Of a stretch of 64,000 bases of DNA, positions 50,758 to 58,128 are shown one piece after another. Both the position numbers and the translations under genes were made by a program. Position 1 is the first letter of the stretch, and each line of letters opens with the position of its first letter. The stretch comes from Streptomyces sp. NBC_01429 (GTDB taxonomy: Bacteria > Actinomycetota > Actinomycetes > Streptomycetales > Streptomycetaceae), in NCBI RefSeq assembly GCF_036231945.1, contig NZ_CP109599.1, positions 6,227,501 through 6,291,500 of the forward strand. Reading direction: 5' to 3'. The notes under the pieces were generated by a model. The model was not told where the DNA came from, made no database searches, and saw nothing but the letters and a program-made list of their open reading frames with translations.

Positions 50758-52356
50758 GTGATCACCGCAACCGGCGTCGAGCTGCGCGCCGGCGCCCGCA
50801 TCCTCATCGAGTCCGCCTCGTTCCGTATCGCCAAGGGCGACCGCATCGGACTGGTCGGCCGCAACGGGGCGGGCAAGACCACGCTCACCAAGTGCCTCGC
50901 GGGTGAGGGCATGCCCGCCGCCGGCACCATCACCCGCTCGGGCGAGGTCGGCTATCTGCCGCAGGACCCGCGCACCGGCGACCTCGACGTCCTCGCCCGC
51001 GACCGCATCCTCTCCGCCCGCGACCTCGACTCCGTGCTGAAGAAGATGCGCGAGAACGAGGAGCGGATGGCGAACGGACAGGGCGCCACCCGCGAGAAGG
51101 CGATGAAGAAGTACGAGCGCCTGGAGACGGAGTTCCTCACCAAGGGCGGATACGCCGCCGAGGCCGAGGCCGCCACCATCGCCGCCGCGCTCGGCCTGCC
51201 CGACCGGGTGCTCGGCCAGCCCCTCCATACGCTCTCCGGCGGTCAGCGCCGCCGTGTCGAGCTGGCCCGCATCCTCTTCTCGGACGCCGACACCCTGCTC
51301 CTGGACGAGCCCACCAACCACCTCGACGCGGACTCGATCGTCTGGCTGCGCGAGTACCTCAAGACCTACCGCGGCGGCTTCATCGTGATCTCCCACGATG
51401 TCGAGCTGGTCGAGACCGTCGTCAACAAGGTCTTCTACCTGGACGCCAACCGCTCCCAGATCGACGTCTACAACATGGGCTGGAAGCTCTACCAGCAGCA
51501 GCGCGAGTCGGACGAGAAGCGCCGCAAGCGCGAGCGCGCCAACGCGGAGAAGAAGGCCGCGACCCTCAACTCCCAGGCCGACAAGATGCGCGCCAAGGCC
51601 ACCAAGACCGTCGCCGCGCAGAACATGGCCCGCCGCGCCGAGCGGCTGCTGTCGGGCCTCGAACAGGTGCGCCAGTCCGACAAGGTCGCCAAGCTGCGCT
51701 TCCCCGAGCCCTCGCCCTGCGGCAAGACACCGCTCACGGCCGAGGGGCTGTCCAAGTCGTACGGCTCGCTGGAGATCTTCACCGATGTCGATCTCGCCAT
51801 CGACAAGGGCTCGCGCGTCGTCATCCTCGGACTCAACGGCGCGGGCAAGACCACGCTGCTGCGGCTGCTCGCCGGGGTCGAGAAGCCGGACACCGGCCAG
51901 GTGACCCCGGGCCACGGGCTCAAGCTGGGCTACTACGCCCAGGAGCACGAGACCCTCGACCCGGAGCGCTCCGTCCTGGAGAACATGCGCTCCTCCGCCC
52001 CGGACCTCGACCTCGTCGAGGTGCGCAAGACACTGGGTTCCTTCCTCTTCTCCGGCGACGACGTCAACAAGCCCGCCGGAGTGCTCTCCGGCGGCGAGAA
52101 GACCCGGCTGGCGCTGGCCACACTGGTCGTCTCCTCGGCCAATGTGCTGCTCCTCGACGAGCCCACCAACAACCTGGACCCCGCGAGCCGTGAGGAGATC
52201 CTCGGCGCGCTGCGCACGTACAAGGGCGCGGTCATCCTCGTCACGCACGACGAGGGCGCGGTCCACGCCCTGGAGCCGGAGCGGATCATCCTGCTGCCGG
52301 ACGGGGTCGAGGACCTCTGGGGCGCGGACTACGCGGATCTGGTGGCCCTCGCCTGA
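50758..52356 (+). CDS. ABC-F family ATPase (translation/ribosome-associated)
   Basis: 532 residues with two ATPase domains and no membrane segment. Walker A motifs are GRNGAGKTT and GLNGAGKTT, signatures LSGGQRRRVELARIL and LSGGEKTRLALATLV, Walker B LLLDEPTNHLD and LLLDEPTNNLD. The linker between domains (about residues 245-330) is basic and helical, the P-site tRNA interaction motif region. ABC-F proteins act on ribosomes: translation factors such as EttA or Uup, or resistance factors. The GTG at 50758 follows GGAG at 7 nt. Confidence 0.9.
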   Translation: MITATGVELRAGARILIESASFRIAKGDRIGLVGRNGAGKTTLTKCLAGEGMPAAGTITRSGEVGYLPQDPRTGDLDVLARDRILSARDLDSVLKKMRENEERMANGQGATREKAMKKYERLETEFLTKGGYAAEAEAATIAAALGLPDRVLGQPLHTLSGGQRRRVELARILFSDADTLLLDEPTNHLDADSIVWLREYLKTYRGGFIVISHDVELVETVVNKVFYLDANRSQIDVYNMGWKLYQQQRESDEKRRKRERANAEKKAATLNSQADKMRAKATKTVAAQNMARRAERLLSGLEQVRQSDKVAKLRFPEPSPCGKTPLTAEGLSKSYGSLEIFTDVDLAIDKGSRVVILGLNGAGKTTLLRLLAGVEKPDTGQVTPGHGLKLGYYAQEHETLDPERSVLENMRSSAPDLDLVEVRKTLGSFLFSGDDVNKPAGVLSGGEKTRLALATLVVSSANVLLLDEPTNNLDPASREEILGALRTYKGAVILVTHDEGAVHALEPERIILLPDGVEDLWGADYADLVALA

Positions 52357-52750
52357 CGCCCGGCGGGCGGCGGCTACGGGCAGGTACGCGGCGGTGTACG
52401 GGACGACATGGGTCCGGCGACACGTGATCCACACCGTATGGATCATTCGGCTCAGTAGTGATCCTTCATCTGTGTGAGTACGTCTCGTACCTTCGGCGTG
52501 GTGCGTGACCGATCGGGCAGTTCGGGCCATGATCCGCGCTCTTTCCGTGCGCACCGCGCTGACCTGGCACTTCGCCCGGCGAGTTGGACGGATGTGGCCC
52601 CTGTCACGTCTGGAATCTGCGATTCCGCTCGTGTTCGAAGCCTGAACCCGGAGCAAGGTCGTCGTACGGACCTTGCCGAATGGGTGGCCAGGAAGCCCGC
52701 TAGGGGTGATCATGAGAAGTCCAGAGCGCACTTCCCATGAGGAGGCACGG
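52357..52750. other. 394-bp region between ABC-F and the small HTH gene
   Basis: No convincing gene. A perfect dyad TGATCCA-N7-TGGATCA lies at 52425-52445 and may terminate the ABC-F transcript or bind a regulator. The remainder, 52450-52740, appears to be the promoter and leader of the HTH gene; an 88-codon open frame inside it has neither good start signals nor recognisable sequence. Confidence 0.5.
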
Positions 52751-52972
52751 GTGGCCGAGACTCTGAAGAAGGGCAGCCGGGTAACCGGCGCCGCGCGCGA
52801 CAAGCTCGCGGCAGACCTGAAGAAGAAATACGACAACGGTGCGAGCATCCGGGCACTGGCCGAGGAAACCGGCCGCTCCTATGGATTCGTCCACCGGATG
52901 CTCAGCGAGTCCGGAGTCACGCTGCGGGGACGCGGCGGGGCTACGCGAGGCAAGAAGGCCGCGTCGGCCTGA
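52751..52972 (+). CDS. Small helix-turn-helix DNA-binding protein
   Basis: 73 residues. The HTH is ASIRALAEETGRSYGFVHRMLSE, with a basic Gly-rich tail (LRGRGGATRGKK). The GTG at 52751 follows GGAGG at 5 nt. It is highly charged and lacks a sensor domain; a chromosome-associated or developmental regulator is likely. An in-frame upstream extension to 52673 is weaker. Confidence 0.85.
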   Translation: MAETLKKGSRVTGAARDKLAADLKKKYDNGASIRALAEETGRSYGFVHRMLSESGVTLRGRGGATRGKKAASA

Positions 52973-53123
52973 CCTGGCCGTCGGGCGCGGTTCCTCCCCG
53001 GTGCCCCCGTGGCACCGGCCACCGGTTCGGATGGTGGCCACCCGGGCCGATCACACGATCGCCCAGGTGGTTACTGTGCAGTCACTTAGTGCTGTACGCG
53101 ACTGCCCGAACCGGAGGCGCCCC

Positions 53124-53945
53124 ATGACTTCGCTCGAACCAGTACAGGAACCAGTAGCAGTACGGGAACCCGTACTCGACCAGGACGGCGTACGGCTCAC
53201 CGTCGAGGACGCCGTTGCCACGGTGACACTGACCAACCCGGCGAAGCGCAACGCTCAGTCTCCCGCTCTGTGGCGGGCGTTGACGGAAGCCGGCAGGTCG
53301 CTGCCGGGCAGCGTGCGGGTCGTGGTGCTGCGCGCGGAAGGCCAGTCCTTCTCCGCGGGACTCGACCGGCGGGCGTTCACCCCCGAGGGGTTCGACGGCG
53401 AGCCGTCGTTCGGTGATCTCGCACGGGGATCCGACGAGCGGCTCGACGCGGAGATCTCCGCGTACCAGGACGGGTTCGTCTGGCTGCGCCGCAGCGATCT
53501 CGTGTCGATCGCCGCCGTCCAGGGGCACGCGATCGGGGCCGGCTTCCAGCTGGCCCTCGCCTGCGACCTGCGGATCGTCACGTCCGATGTGCAGTTCGCC
53601 ATGCGCGAGACAAGCCTCGGCCTGGTCCCCGACCTCACCGGCACCCACCCCCTGGTGGGGCTGGTCGGCTACGCACGCGCGCTGGAGATCTGCGCCACGG
53701 GCCGCTTCGTCCAGGCGGAGGAGGCGGAGCGCACCGGCCTCGCCAATCTGGTCGTCCCCGCCGATGAGCTGGACGCCGCCGTACGGGATCTGGCCGCCGC
53801 GCTGCTGGCCGCGCCGAGGGACGCGCTGATCGAGACCAAAGCGCTTCTACAGGGCGCGAGGAATCGTTCCTTCGAGGACCAGCGCGCCGCGGAACGCGCC
53901 GCCCAGGCCCGCCGGCTGCGCGACCTCGCGGGGCTCGGGGACTGA
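53124..53945 (+). CDS. Enoyl-CoA hydratase/isomerase family protein
   Basis: 273-residue crotonase-fold protein. The oxyanion-hole residues are in FSAGLDRRAF and AVQGHAIGAGFQLALACD; the usual LGLIPGxGGTQ is LGLVPDLTGTHPL here. That change and the replaced second glutamate region suggest a reaction other than plain hydration. GGAGG precedes the ATG. The N-terminal 20 residues are a Val/Pro/Glu-rich extension coded by an imperfect repeat. Not in an operon. Confidence 0.85.
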   Translation: MTSLEPVQEPVAVREPVLDQDGVRLTVEDAVATVTLTNPAKRNAQSPALWRALTEAGRSLPGSVRVVVLRAEGQSFSAGLDRRAFTPEGFDGEPSFGDLARGSDERLDAEISAYQDGFVWLRRSDLVSIAAVQGHAIGAGFQLALACDLRIVTSDVQFAMRETSLGLVPDLTGTHPLVGLVGYARALEICATGRFVQAEEAERTGLANLVVPADELDAAVRDLAAALLAAPRDALIETKALLQGARNRSFEDQRAAERAAQARRLRDLAGLGD

Positions 53946-53992
53946 CCGGCCCGCGCGGGCACGGGCCACGGACCACGGACGACGGGCCGGAT

Positions 53993-54757
53993 TCACGGCG
54001 CGGGCGTGGCCTCCACCGCGGTGACCAGGACGGCGACCGTCGGCGCGCCCGGCAGGGAGCGGGCCAGCCGGGCGCGTACCTCCCGCGCGACGGCCGGCGG
54101 ATGGTGGCCCGCCGCCGTGGCCAGTTCGACCCGCACATGGCCCGGGGTGGTGACCACGGGGCTGCCCAGCGCACTGGTCAGATACGCGACCCCCGGTACG
54201 GCGGCCACCGCGCGCTCCACATCGTCCCCGGGGGAGACGGGCCGTCCCCCGTGCGGAGCAGTGAAGTCCGCCGATTCGCCGGGGGCCCGCGTCAGCAGCC
54301 CCGTCACCCGCAGATCGACCTCCGTCACCGTGAGGCCCAGTACCTCCCGCGCACAGGCCGACAGCGCCGCGCGCAGCCGCTCGGCCACGGCGGGCAGCGA
54401 CTCGCCCGCCGCCGGGGAGCCGGACGCGGAGCCATCCGGAGGGCCGGACGCGGAGCCGCCCGGGGAGGCCACGGCCGTGAACTGCCCGTCGATACGCAGC
54501 GGCCCCGGCGGCAGCGCGCTCGGCGGGGGCGTCACCACGGGCTCGCCGTGCGCCCCCGGACCGGCGGGACCGATCCTCAGCCCGGCATCGAGGACGGTGC
54601 CCGGCACCCCGGCCGCCGCGCGCCGCAGCTCGGCCCTGGCCGCCCGTTCCGCCAGCCAGGCACCGTCCGCCGCCTCGCCCAGCGGAAGCAGTCGCCCCAG
54701 GGCGAGCCTCTGCCGTACCGAGGCCGTCCATCCGTCGGTGCCGTGCGCAGTCGTCAT
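53993..54757 (-). CDS. Hypothetical protein linked to the Asp23 operon
   Basis: 254 residues. The middle is a Gly/Ser/Pro-rich low-complexity stretch; the C-terminal part contains TVTEVDLRVTGLL and VRVELATAAGHHPPAVAREVRARLA, which resembles the secondary structure of Asp23/Gls24 domains. In Streptomyces such proteins are often named after a viral P10 family without functional support. It is divergent from the Asp23 gene and probably belongs to the same envelope system. Confidence 0.7.
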   Translation of the reverse strand: MTTAHGTDGWTASVRQRLALGRLLPLGEAADGAWLAERAARAELRRAAAGVPGTVLDAGLRIGPAGPGAHGEPVVTPPPSALPPGPLRIDGQFTAVASPGGSASGPPDGSASGSPAAGESLPAVAERLRAALSACAREVLGLTVTEVDLRVTGLLTRAPGESADFTAPHGGRPVSPGDDVERAVAAVPGVAYLTSALGSPVVTTPGHVRVELATAAGHHPPAVAREVRARLARSLPGAPTVAVLVTAVEATPAP

Positions 54758-54846
54758 TCCTCCACTCTGCCGTATCCACGGCGCGGGACCGGGCAAGCGC
54801 ACCTAATGTGGACAGTGGAGTCCCCCACCGCCCCGGAAAGGGATGA

Positions 54847-55353
54847 ATGGCGATGTCAGACACCGCACCCCGCAACCAGTCAGCGTCCTCCGACAGAAAA
54901 TTCTCCGGCGACCAGAGCGGATCCACGCCCGTCACCAAGCGCGGCGGCGGCGACCCCGCCTCCCGCGGCCGGACCACCATCGCCGACGGCGTGGTCGAGA
55001 AGATCGCCGGTCTCGCGGCCCGCGATGTGCTCGGCGTCCATGCCATGGGCAGCGGAATCTCCCGCACCTTCGGCGCCGTGCGCGACCGAGTGCCCGGCGC
55101 CGGCAGCGGCCGGACCCCCAGCAGGGGCGTGAAGGCCGAGGTCGGCGAGGTGCAGACCGCGCTCGACCTGGAGATCGTCGTCGACTACGGCGTCGCCATC
55201 ACCGAAGTCGCCGCCGCCGTACGGGAGAACGTCATCGCGGCTGTCGAGCGCATGACGGGTCTGGAAGTGGTAGAGGTCAATATCGCGGTCAGCGACGTCA
55301 AGCTGCCCGACGAGGACGATGACGACGACGATTCGGATTCCCGGATCCAGTAG
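54847..55353 (+). CDS. Asp23/Gls24 family envelope stress protein 1
   Basis: 168 residues. The Asp23 domain runs from GRTTIADGVVEKIAGLAARD to VVEVNIAVSDVKLP, with a disordered N-terminus and an acidic Asp-rich tail. In Staphylococcus Asp23 is held at the membrane by AmaP and responds to cell-envelope stress. Starts ATG 54847 (or 54853). First gene of a five-gene operon. Confidence 0.9.
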   Translation: MAMSDTAPRNQSASSDRKFSGDQSGSTPVTKRGGGDPASRGRTTIADGVVEKIAGLAARDVLGVHAMGSGISRTFGAVRDRVPGAGSGRTPSRGVKAEVGEVQTALDLEIVVDYGVAITEVAAAVRENVIAAVERMTGLEVVEVNIAVSDVKLPDEDDDDDDSDSRIQ

Positions 55354-55417
55354 AGGCAGCGCGCAGCCGGTGAAGGCCGCGCGCGACCGGCCCGTACAAG
55401 CCGAAGAGGAGCACATC

Positions 55418-55609
55418 ATGAGCATGGCGGTGGTCGGCCTGTTGGCCGGTATGGCCCTCGGATTCGCCGGGTACTTCGGCGGCTTCGGAGCGTTTGTGCT
55501 GGTGGCCGCGTTGGGCGTGGTCGGATTCGTGATCGGCAGGTTCGTCGACGGAGATCTGGAACCCGGCGACCTCTTCCGCACCCGCGACCGCGACGACCGG
55601 CGGCGGTGA
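55418..55609 (+). CDS. Small two-helix membrane protein (GlsB-like position)
   Basis: 63 residues: two glycine-rich hydrophobic helices (VVGLLAGMALGFAGYF, FVLVAALGVVGFVIGRF) and a charged tail RTRDRDDRRR. AGAGGAG precedes the ATG. It corresponds in place and shape to the small membrane proteins found in Asp23 operons. Confidence 0.8.
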   Translation: MSMAVVGLLAGMALGFAGYFGGFGAFVLVAALGVVGFVIGRFVDGDLEPGDLFRTRDRDDRRR

Positions 55610-55615
55610 CCCCAC

Positions 55616-55960
55616 GTGGCCGGTGACCGGGTGGCGGCGGCCGAACGCGGGGCGACGGTGATCGCCGACCGGGTCGTCGCGAAGATCGCCGCGCGTGCCG
55701 CGCGCGAAGCGCTCGACGGTGTGCCCGAGGGCGGCTCCCCGCCCCACGCGACCGTCACGGTGCACCAGGGGAGCGCGCGCGTACGGGTCGGAGTCGAGCT
55801 GGACTACCCCTCCGACATCGGCGCGCGGTGCGGCGCGGTACGCAGCCAGGTCGCCCACCGCGTCACGACGCTGGCGGGCATGGACGTGCGCGAGGTGGCG
55901 GTACGGGTCGAGCGGCTGCACTCCGACCGCTCCGCCGCCGACCGGGGGAGGATCCGATGA
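55616..55960 (+). CDS. Asp23/Gls24 family protein 2
   Basis: 114 residues covering just one Asp23 domain (TVIADRVVAKIAARAAREAL, then MDVREVAVRVERL). The GTG at 55616 is 6 bp after the previous gene, and the stop overlaps the next ATG. Confidence 0.85.
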   Translation: MAGDRVAAAERGATVIADRVVAKIAARAAREALDGVPEGGSPPHATVTVHQGSARVRVGVELDYPSDIGARCGAVRSQVAHRVTTLAGMDVREVAVRVERLHSDRSAADRGRIR

Positions 55961-56664
55961 GCGAACCCGCGTCCGAGCGTCCCGCGCGAGCCCCCGACGA
56001 CCGGCCGGGCGACCGGAGCACGGACCGGGGCGGTGGCGTCACCGCCCTCGACCCGGCGGAGTCCGGCGCGCCCCACGAGTCCGTCCCCACACTCTCGGAC
56101 TACGACGACGAACCGGCGGCCAAGGCCCACCGCTTCTGGTCCACCCGCCGGATCCCCGCCGCCCTGACCGGGCTGGTCGCGCTCGGCGCCACCGGACTGC
56201 TGCTCTACGACGTCGCGGCGGTACGGGCCGGCCACCACGCCATGTCCTGGCGCCGCCAACTCGCCGACCAGCTCGCCCGGCAGCCGCTCGACCAGACCTG
56301 GATCCTGGTCGCCGCCGCCGTCGCCATGGCCCTCGGCGTATGGCTGCTCGCCCTCGCCCTCACCCCTGGGCTGCGCACGCTGCTCCCCATGCGCCGCGAC
56401 TCCCCGCACGTACGCGCCGGGCTCGACCGCGAGGCCGCCGAACTCGCCCTGCGCGACCGGGCCATGGAGGTCTCCGGCGTCCAGTCCGCGCAGGTGCGGC
56501 TGCGCCGCTCCAAGGTCGGCGTGCGGGCCCTGTCGCACTTCCGCGAACTGGACGACGTACGGGACGATCTCGACCGGACACTGACCGCAGGCATCGGCGA
56601 ACTCGGCCTCGACAAACGGCCCGCGCTGACGGTCCGTGTCCGCAGGCCCGCGAGAAAGGGATGA
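55957..56664 (+). CDS. Membrane protein of the Asp23 operon (DUF6286-like)
   Basis: 235 residues: a disordered acidic N-terminus of about 65, two transmembrane helices (PAALTGLVALGATGLLLYD, WILVAAAVAMALGVWLLAL), then a cytoplasmic domain with VSGVQSAQVRLRRSKVGVRA resembling the Asp23 fold. ATG overlaps the previous stop (ATGA). Confidence 0.82.
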   Translation: MSEPASERPARAPDDRPGDRSTDRGGGVTALDPAESGAPHESVPTLSDYDDEPAAKAHRFWSTRRIPAALTGLVALGATGLLLYDVAAVRAGHHAMSWRRQLADQLARQPLDQTWILVAAAVAMALGVWLLALALTPGLRTLLPMRRDSPHVRAGLDREAAELALRDRAMEVSGVQSAQVRLRRSKVGVRALSHFRELDDVRDDLDRTLTAGIGELGLDKRPALTVRVRRPARKG

Positions 56665-56668
56665 CAGG

Positions 56669-57247
56669 ATGCTCCGACCGGTCAACCGCGTACTGCTGGC
56701 CCTCGCCGGCCTGATCCTGCTCTGCTCGGGCGGGATCGTGCTGGCGCGGGGGCTGGACTGGCCGGTGCCGTCCTGGTGGCCGTACCGCGGACCGCACGAC
56801 GTACTGCTCAGCCGGGCCAACCGCGAACGCTGGCACGGTGAGGGCTGGTGGTGGCCGGTCGTGATCGCCGTACTCGCGGTCCTGGTCGTACTGGCCCTGT
56901 GGTGGCTGCTGTCCCAGGCGCGGCGCGCCCGCCTGTCGGAGGTGCTGGTGGACAGCGGCGACGGCGAGGGGGCCGCGCTGCGCGGCCGGGCCCTTGAAGA
57001 GGCGGTGGAGGATGACGCGCGGTCCCTCGACGGGGTGTCCCGTGCCCGGGTGCGGCTGACCGGCCGCCGAACCGGCCCGGTCGCGCGTGTACGCCTGCTC
57101 CTGGAGCCGCACGCGGCCCCGGCCGGCACGCTGCGCCGCCTCGGCGACGAGGCGCTGGCGCACGCGCGCGACTCGGCGGGGCTGGCCGCGCTTCCGGCGG
57201 AGGTCCGGCTGCGCGCGGCCCGGCACCGGGCGGAACGGGTCAGCTGA
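56669..57247 (+). CDS. amaP: Alkaline shock response membrane anchor, AmaP-like
   Basis: 192 residues. Two transmembrane helices (RVLLALAGLILLCSGGIVLA; VVIAVLAVLVVLALWWLLS) form a hairpin, followed by a cytoplasmic domain (GVSRARVRLTGRRTGPVARVRLLLEP) that in AmaP docks Asp23. It ends the operon and is followed by a terminator. Confidence 0.85.
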   Translation: MLRPVNRVLLALAGLILLCSGGIVLARGLDWPVPSWWPYRGPHDVLLSRANRERWHGEGWWWPVVIAVLAVLVVLALWWLLSQARRARLSEVLVDSGDGEGAALRGRALEEAVEDDARSLDGVSRARVRLTGRRTGPVARVRLLLEPHAAPAGTLRRLGDEALAHARDSAGLAALPAEVRLRAARHRAERVS

Positions 57248-57260
57248 CCGGCGGGCGGCC

Positions 57261-57305
57261 GACGCCCGTATGCCCGACGCCCGTATGCCCGACGCCCGTA
57301 TGCCC
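57261..57305. repeat. Three perfect 15-bp tandem repeats
   Basis: GACGCCCGTATGCCC is repeated three times without change at 57261, 57276 and 57291, directly before the terminator. Non-coding; a candidate variable-number locus. Confidence 0.85.
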
Positions 57306-57350
57306 GGGAACGGACCGACGCCCCGCACGAGGGCTCGGTCCGTTCCCGGG
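57303..57350. terminator. Bidirectional terminator after amaP
   Basis: A perfect 16-bp stem (57303-57318 with 57335-57350) and a 16-nt loop separate convergent amaP and SDR genes. Confidence 0.8.
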
Positions 57351-57367
57351 CACGTTCCCCGGCGCGC

Positions 57368-58123
57368 TCAGAATCCCCGGCGCGCGCCGCCGTCCACCGG
57401 CAGCATCAGACCCGTCAGATACGACGCGGCGGGCGAGAGCAGGAACGCCGCCGTCCTGCCGAACTCCTCCGGCGTCCCGTAGCGCCGCAGCGGGATCCTC
57501 TCCTCCTGCGCCGCCCGCGCCGCCACCGGGTCGCCGCCCAGCGCGTCCAGCTCCCGGACCCGGTCCGTGTCGATCCGGGACGGCAGCAGGCCGATCACCC
57601 GGATACCGCGCGGGCCGAGTTCCTCGGCGAGCGACTTGGCGAAGCCGGCCAGGCCGGGGCGCAGACCGTTGGAGATGGTCAGGCCGGGGATCGGCTCGTG
57701 GACGGAGCCGGACAGCACGAAGCCGATGACCCCGCCCTCGCCCAGCTCGGCGGCGGCGGCGCGGGCCAGCCGTACCGCCCCCAGGAACACCGACTCGAAC
57801 GCCGACTCCCACTGCTCGTCCGTGTTGCTCGCCGCCGTGCCGGGCGCGGGGCCGCCGACGCTGATCAGGATGCCGTCGAAGCGCCCGAACCGCTCCCGGG
57901 CCGCGCCGATCAGGGCCTGAGCGGCGGCCGGGTCGGCGTTGTCGGCGGCCAGCCCGTACGCGCCGGGGCCCAGCTCCGACGCCGTCTTCTCGATGCTCCC
58001 CGCGTCCCGCCCGGAGACGACGACCCGCGCGCCATCCGCGCTGAGCGCCCCGGCCGTCGCGCGGCCCAGGCCGCGCGAGGCGCCGGTGATGACGTACACC
58101 CGGTCCTTCAGTCCAAGATCCAT
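57368..58123 (-). CDS. SDR family oxidoreductase lacking the usual YxxxK motif
   Basis: 251 residues. The NAD(P)-binding TGASRGLGRATA is intact and GGARRGF ends the protein, as in FabG-like SDRs. Where the catalytic Tyr-x-x-x-Lys is expected after FVLSGSVHEPIPGL, the sequence reads TISNGLRPGLAGFAKSL. A known SDR subgroup similar to beta-ketoacyl-ACP reductase shares this lack, so the protein may use other residues or bind without the usual catalysis. Single gene. Confidence 0.88.
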   Translation of the reverse strand: MDLGLKDRVYVITGASRGLGRATAGALSADGARVVVSGRDAGSIEKTASELGPGAYGLAADNADPAAAQALIGAARERFGRFDGILISVGGPAPGTAASNTDEQWESAFESVFLGAVRLARAAAAELGEGGVIGFVLSGSVHEPIPGLTISNGLRPGLAGFAKSLAEELGPRGIRVIGLLPSRIDTDRVRELDALGGDPVAARAAQEERIPLRRYGTPEEFGRTAAFLLSPAASYLTGLMLPVDGGARRGF

Positions 58124-58128
58124 GGCTC

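Noticed and set aside
52474..52740. 88-codon ORF before the small HTH gene
   Set aside because: Low similarity to any fold by eye and poor start context; probably leader DNA.
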